The notes beneath the pieces are model-generated. The model worked only from the letters and a program-made list of their open reading frames with translations. It did not search any database and had not been told where the DNA came from. Made by a program: the position numbers and the translations under genes. A stretch of 17,913 nt of DNA from Micrococcales bacterium UBA2037 (GTDB taxonomy: Bacteria > Actinomycetota > Actinomycetes > Actinomycetales > Microbacteriaceae), in the NCBI GenBank assembly GCA_002333405.1, contig DDBH01000015.1, positions 48,952 to 66,864 on the forward strand, given 5' to 3'. Below are positions 14,473-17,913 of this stretch, in pieces; the first letter of the stretch is position 1, and each line of letters begins with the position of its first letter.

Positions 14473-14889
14473 CCGCAGGAAATTAGTGATCCTGACTGTG
14501 GAGAGCAGAGTGCCATTCTCGTCAGTCATCTTTATCTCGTGAGAGGTTAGCGTCCTGCCGAGTTTGATTGCGGTGCAGGTTCCGGTAACAATTCCAGAGG
14601 TTGCTGACGCATGATGTGTCGCGTTTATTTCAATCCCAACTGCAAATCCCCATGGGTGAGCATGCACATTTGCTGCAAATGATCCGAGTGACTCGCCCAG
14701 TACAACGTGAGCGCCGCCATGAAGGACACCTAGCGGCTGAGTGTTCCCAGCCACTGGCATTGTTGCAACGGCCTTCTCTGCACTGAGCTCGACAAGCTTG
14801 ATTCCCATCCGGTCAGCCAAATCCCCCAGACCCCTGTGGTTCATAATTTCCTTGGCATGTTCAGATTTTGCGACATTTTCATCGGTCAC
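14461..14889 (-). CDS. Hotdog-fold acyl-CoA thioesterase (PaaI/YdiI type)
   Basis: A 142-residue single-domain hotdog thioesterase that probably hydrolyses an acyl- or aryl-CoA. The core GVLHGGAHVVLGESLGS has H57, G58, G59 and the likely catalytic E66, in the arrangement of the EntH/YdiI branch. Further marks are NTQPLG before it, GIEINATHHASA after it, and the late IKMTDENGTLLSTVRIT strand. This resembles 1,4-dihydroxy-2-naphthoyl-CoA thioesterases of menaquinone synthesis, but the substrate cannot be fixed from sequence and no men genes are nearby. The start is GTG (complement of 14887-14889), with GAAGGTGG (complement of 14896-14903) as ribosome binding site. It converges on pdtaR without a gap and diverges from polA. 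Confidence 0.88.
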   Translation of the reverse strand: MTDENVAKSEHAKEIMNHRGLGDLADRMGIKLVELSAEKAVATMPVAGNTQPLGVLHGGAHVVLGESLGSFAANVHAHPWGFAVGIEINATHHASATSGIVTGTCTAIKLGRTLTSHEIKMTDENGTLLSTVRITNFLREKK

Positions 14890-14910
14890 GTGTTACCACC
14901 TTCGGCAAAG

Positions 14911-14917
14911 TAGGCTA
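14911..14917. promoter_or_regulatory. Symmetric -10 shared by polA and the thioesterase gene
   Basis: TAGGCTA gives TAGGCT on the plus strand (14911-14916) and TAGCCT on the minus strand (14917-14912); both fit TAnnnT. The plus start site would be at the ATG 14923. The minus start site would be near 14905, just ahead of the thioesterase ribosome binding site. No strong -35 is seen on either side. Confidence 0.4.
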
Positions 14918-14922
14918 TGGCT

Positions 14923-17619
14923 ATGAGCACCTCTTCAAAGCCTACCTTGCTGTTGATTGATGGGCACTCTCTTGCATTCAGAGCCTTTTATGCCCTGAAT
15001 GTGGAGAACTTCAAGAACTCCCAGGGGCAGCACACCAACGCCGTTCACGGCTTTATCTCAATGATGCTGAACATGCTCGAGGGCGAGAAGCCGACCCACC
15101 TGTGCGTTGCTTTCGACGTCTCCAGGGAGAGCTTTAGGACTCAAGAGCTGCCGGAATACAAAGGCACCAGGGGTGAGACACCAGAAGAGTTCATAGGGCA
15201 GACCGAGCTTTTGGTTGAGGCGCTTGAGGCCATGAACATTACCTCGGTGTCCAGAGAAAACTTTGAAGCCGATGACCTACTTGCTTCACTTGCCCACCAG
15301 GGAGAATTGCATGGGATGCGGGTGCTGGTCGTGTCCGGTGACCGCGACACCTTCCAGCTAATTCGCCCCGAAACCACCGTGCTGTATCCGGTCAAGGGAG
15401 TCATGAACCTGGCTCGCATGGACGACGAGGCGGTTCTTGCAAAATACGGTGTACACGCCGTGCAATACCCGGAGCTCGCGGCCCTGGTTGGGGAAACCTC
15501 AGACAACCTGATTGGAATTCCAGGGGTGGGACCAAAGACTGCCGCCAAGTGGATTCAGCAGTTCGGTTCGCTCGATCAAATTATCGAGCGCGCCGATGAA
15601 ATACCGGGCAAGGTGGGCGAAAGCCTTCGGGAACATAAACATCTTGCAGTGCGCAACCGCAGGCTAAACCACCTGCTAACAGACCTCGAGTTCGACTTCA
15701 CGTTGGATCAATTGGAACTAGGTCCGGTGAATGAAGATGCACTTCGAGAAGTATTTGCGAAATTATCGTTCCGAACACTGTTGACCAGAGTCCTGAAATT
15801 GCGCGGAGCCAATGGCTCGCAACACTCGGTCGGCAAGGCTGTTGTTGGGGGTGAACCTAGCCCTTCCGAACCTCTTTCCCCAGAACCCATGCCAACCATC
15901 GCCTCAGAGATTCTTGCGAAGTTGCCGGACGAACCAGTTGCCAGCGCGACCGCTTCGCCAGCAGAGCTCAAGGCCCTGATAAATGCTGGAAGCTCCTTCG
16001 TCCATGTCGAGCTAAGTGATGACGAGGTAGTTGGCTTCGGTGTTGCAAACCTGGAGCGAAGATTGAATTGGGATGGCCAGAACGCAGCCCAAATTGGGGA
16101 CCTGTTGAACGCCGGGGGATTTGGGTGCTGGGATACAAAGGCTCTGCGGAAGCGCTTAGCTGCCATCAACCTGCACCCAAATGGGCTCACCGACGACCCG
16201 TTGCTAGCCGGTTACCTGGTTGATCCACTGTCAAAGGATCTAAATCCAGATGCGCTGATCCGACAGTATGCGGGGATTGACATCACTCGCCAAGATCCGA
16301 ACGAACTATTGAGCGAGACCGATCCTTCCTTGGATGCTTGGGTTTCAGCGGTGCTAAGCGCTGTGCTGGTCCCTCACCTTGAAGATACTGGGCAGCTGGG
16401 GGTCTACCGAGATATCGAGTTGCCGGCTGCCGACGTTCTGGCAGAAATGGAAATCACCGGCATCGAAATTGATGTCAACGCGCTCGAAACTCAGTTTCAG
16501 GAACTGACCATTGAGGTCGATGCTATTGCCGCTCAGGCATACGCAATTATTGGGCATGAGGTTAACCTGGCAAGCCCAAAGCAACTGCAGGTTGTTCTAT
16601 TTGAAGAACTCGGGATGACCGGGACCAAGAGCCTGAAGACAGGCTTTTCTACCAACGCCGAGGCGCTAAGTACCCTGTTTGAACAAACTCAGCATCCCTT
16701 CCTAGAGCGCCTTCTGGCTCATCGAGATGCCACCAAGCTTCGCCAAATGACCGAAACGCTGCTGAAGGCGGTCGCAGCCGATGGACGAATACACACCACC
16801 TACTCGCAGGTTGGCACCTCCACTGGACGACTAAGCAGCGAAAACCCGAACCTGCAGAACATTCCAATCAAGACCGAACGCGGGCAACGCTTGCGCAGCG
16901 CCTTTGTTGCAGGCGAAGGTTTTGAGACGCTTCTTACCGCCGATTATTCGCAAATTGAAATGCGGATTATGGCTCACCTTTCAGAGGATCAGGGCTTGAT
17001 TCAGGCTTTCCAGGAAGGTGAGGACCTTCACAACTTTGTTGGAGCCAGAATCTACGACGTGGCGCCAAGCGAGATCACCCCACAAATGCGATCTAAGGTC
17101 AAGGCCATGAGCTATGGCCTCGTTTATGGCCTAAGTGAATACGGACTAGCACGCCAGCTGAAAATTACCGGCGCCGAGGCAAAGCAGCTGATGTCGGATT
17201 ACTTCGAACGTTTCGGGGGAGTGAAGAGCTATCTTGACTTGGTGGTTCAACGAGCTAAGTCACTTGGGCATACCACCACGATTTACGGCCGCCGCAGGCC
17301 ATTTCCAGATCTGCACTCAAAGATATTCCAGGTGCGTGAAAATGCCCGTCGGGCTGCACTGAACGCACCGGTTCAAGGCAGTGCTGCAGACATTATGAAG
17401 CTTGCGATGATTGATGTTGCCAGTCGCATGCGGGAACAAAAACTCTCCTCGCAGCTGCTGCTTCAGGTTCATGACGAATTGGTGTTCGCGGTTGCACCGG
17501 GAGAGCTGGAAATCCTCAAATCTCTTGCCCTAGAGTCGATGCAGAATGTTGCGGAATTGACTGTGCCACTCGATGTGCACATTGGCGTGGGGGCCAATTG
17601 GGAGCTAGCGGGACACTAG
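14923..17619 (+). CDS. polA: DNA polymerase I
   Basis: Fills gaps and removes RNA primers in replication and repair. The 898-residue protein has three parts. Residues 1 to about 290 form the 5' nuclease, with LLLIDGHS (D13), GDRD (D140, D142) and the helix-hairpin-helix NLIGIPGVGPKTAA near 195. About 310-510 is the fold of the 3'-5' exonuclease, but its first DxE motif is not intact (VHVELSDDE), so proofreading is probably lost. About 520-898 is the polymerase, with STGRLSSENPNLQNIP, motif A LLTADYSQIEMR (D674), the O helix KAMSYGLVYG (K727, Y731) and motif C VHDELV (D851, E852). ATG 14923 is preferred over ATG 14917 because it is 6 nt after a likely -10 and 8 nt after GTAGG. The 5' end lies 33 bp from a divergent gene. 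Confidence 0.96.
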   Translation: MSTSSKPTLLLIDGHSLAFRAFYALNVENFKNSQGQHTNAVHGFISMMLNMLEGEKPTHLCVAFDVSRESFRTQELPEYKGTRGETPEEFIGQTELLVEALEAMNITSVSRENFEADDLLASLAHQGELHGMRVLVVSGDRDTFQLIRPETTVLYPVKGVMNLARMDDEAVLAKYGVHAVQYPELAALVGETSDNLIGIPGVGPKTAAKWIQQFGSLDQIIERADEIPGKVGESLREHKHLAVRNRRLNHLLTDLEFDFTLDQLELGPVNEDALREVFAKLSFRTLLTRVLKLRGANGSQHSVGKAVVGGEPSPSEPLSPEPMPTIASEILAKLPDEPVASATASPAELKALINAGSSFVHVELSDDEVVGFGVANLERRLNWDGQNAAQIGDLLNAGGFGCWDTKALRKRLAAINLHPNGLTDDPLLAGYLVDPLSKDLNPDALIRQYAGIDITRQDPNELLSETDPSLDAWVSAVLSAVLVPHLEDTGQLGVYRDIELPAADVLAEMEITGIEIDVNALETQFQELTIEVDAIAAQAYAIIGHEVNLASPKQLQVVLFEELGMTGTKSLKTGFSTNAEALSTLFEQTQHPFLERLLAHRDATKLRQMTETLLKAVAADGRIHTTYSQVGTSTGRLSSENPNLQNIPIKTERGQRLRSAFVAGEGFETLLTADYSQIEMRIMAHLSEDQGLIQAFQEGEDLHNFVGARIYDVAPSEITPQMRSKVKAMSYGLVYGLSEYGLARQLKITGAEAKQLMSDYFERFGGVKSYLDLVVQRAKSLGHTTTIYGRRRPFPDLHSKIFQVRENARRAALNAPVQGSAADIMKLAMIDVASRMREQKLSSQLLLQVHDELVFAVAPGELEILKSLALESMQNVAELTVPLDVHIGVGANWELAGH

Positions 17620-17628
17620 AAAACACGC

Positions 17629-17634
17629 TAGTAT
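17629..17634 (+). promoter_or_regulatory. Possible -10 of rpsA
   Basis: TAGTAT fits TAnnnT and is preceded by GC, as at 2243 and 6151. Transcription would start near 17641 and give a leader of about 100 bases. No clear -35 is seen; the upstream region is the end of polA. Confidence 0.4.
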
Positions 17635-17636
17635 TT

Positions 17637-17743
17637 GCAGGTGCCCTAGGGCATGTTCCTGTCCGTTCGTCGGGCCAAGAAAACAATGATTTACCAAAAT
17701 CATTTTGGCGCGACCCGATTATAAAAGTGAAGTAATTAAACAT
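17637..17743 (+). promoter_or_regulatory. Structured 5' leader of rpsA
   Basis: Two stem-loops are predicted by eye. The first is CAGG (17638-17641) with CCTG (17658-17661), enclosing the 12-bp palindrome TGCCCTAGGGCA (17642-17653). The second is longer: TCGGG (17670-17674) pairs with CCCGA (17714-17718), CCAA (17675-17678) with TTGG (17705-17708), and AATGATTT (17685-17692) with AAATCATT (17697-17704), with loop ACCA. The ribosome binding site of rpsA is weak (GTGAAG, 17727-17732). This suits control of S1 translation by RNA structure, but that is inference. Confidence 0.45.
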
Positions 17744-17913
17744 ATGGCAACCAAAGCAACTGCAAAAACTACGCAGGTAGCAGTAAACGACATCGGCTCA
17801 GCTGAAGAATTCCTAGCCGCTGTCGAGGCAACACTCAAGTTCTTTAACGACGGAGACCTAATCTCCGGAACCGTGGTCAAGATCGACCGCGATGAAGTAC
17901 TGCTTGATGTTGG
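17744..17913 (+). CDS. rpsA: 30S ribosomal protein S1, 5' part
   Basis: The first 56 codons are present; the window ends inside codon 57. S1 binds mRNA on the small ribosomal subunit through repeated S1 (OB-fold) domains. After a short N-terminal extension rich in Ala, Thr and Lys, the sequence NDIGSAEEFLAAVEATLKFF leads into GDLISGTVVKIDRDEVLLDVG, the start of the first S1 domain. This fits the actinobacterial N terminus, and the position directly after polA is the actinobacterial norm. The ATG is fixed by the start of the homologous region and follows a structured leader with a weak ribosome binding site. Confidence 0.94.
   Translation, partial: MATKATAKTTQVAVNDIGSAEEFLAAVEATLKFFNDGDLISGTVVKIDRDEVLLDV

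Noticed and set aside
14461..14889. Calling the thioesterase menI
   Set aside because: The motif resembles YdiI-type enzymes, but the substrate range of this fold is broad and no menaquinone genes are in the window.
17670..17718. rpsA leader hairpin as a target of the nearby ANTAR protein PdtaR
   Set aside because: Known ANTAR targets are tandem hairpins with six-base loops carrying A at position 1 and G at position 4; the loop here is ACCA (or TACCAA if opened), which does not fit.

Overview
The window is a compact stretch of actinobacterial core chromosome. The gene order his-trp-lgt-(gltBD)-pyk-pdtaR-polA-rpsA matches the order known in actinobacteria such as Mycobacterium, except that gltBD is elsewhere in mycobacteria. 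Moderate GC by eye, very short intergenic gaps, many ATGA or 8-bp gene overlaps and TAnnnT-type -10 elements suggest a small-genome member of the Microbacteriaceae. The placement below phylum is inference.

Layout. Positions 1-5259 hold the end of hisI and then trpE, an unnamed Trp-operon membrane protein, a small HG-motif membrane protein, trpC, trpB and trpA. All are on the plus strand and overlapping or nearly so, with one likely internal promoter (2240-2248). lgt (prolipoprotein diacylglyceryl transferase) follows 4 bp later. gltB and gltD (NADPH glutamate synthase, 6223-12226) overlap by 8 bp. pyk (12252-13694) has its own promoter and ends at a strong bidirectional terminator, shared with a minus-strand tRNA-Leu(CAA). 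The ANTAR response regulator pdtaR (plus) converges on a hotdog-fold thioesterase (minus) with no gap. That thioesterase diverges from polA through only a few tens of bases. After polA, a 124-bp structured leader precedes the first 56 codons of rpsA (ribosomal protein S1), cut by the window end.

How the genes relate. hisI and trpE overlap, so the histidine and tryptophan pathways are translationally linked here. trpG, trpD and trpF are absent from the window and must be supplied elsewhere; in actinobacteria the TrpF step is normally done by the HisA-like enzyme PriA. GltBD makes the glutamate used in nitrogen assimilation. Pyk closes glycolysis. PolA, S1 and the tRNA belong to information processing.

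I found no mobile element, CRISPR, toxin-antitoxin, defence or biosynthetic island, and no clearly new multi-gene system. The points most worth a second look are small: the structured rpsA leader; three genes whose -10 hexamers sit 6-7 nt before the start codon (likely leaderless transcripts); a symmetric -10 shared by divergent genes; a hairpin that encodes the same last three residues of two convergent proteins; and two conserved but uncharacterised membrane proteins in the trp operon.
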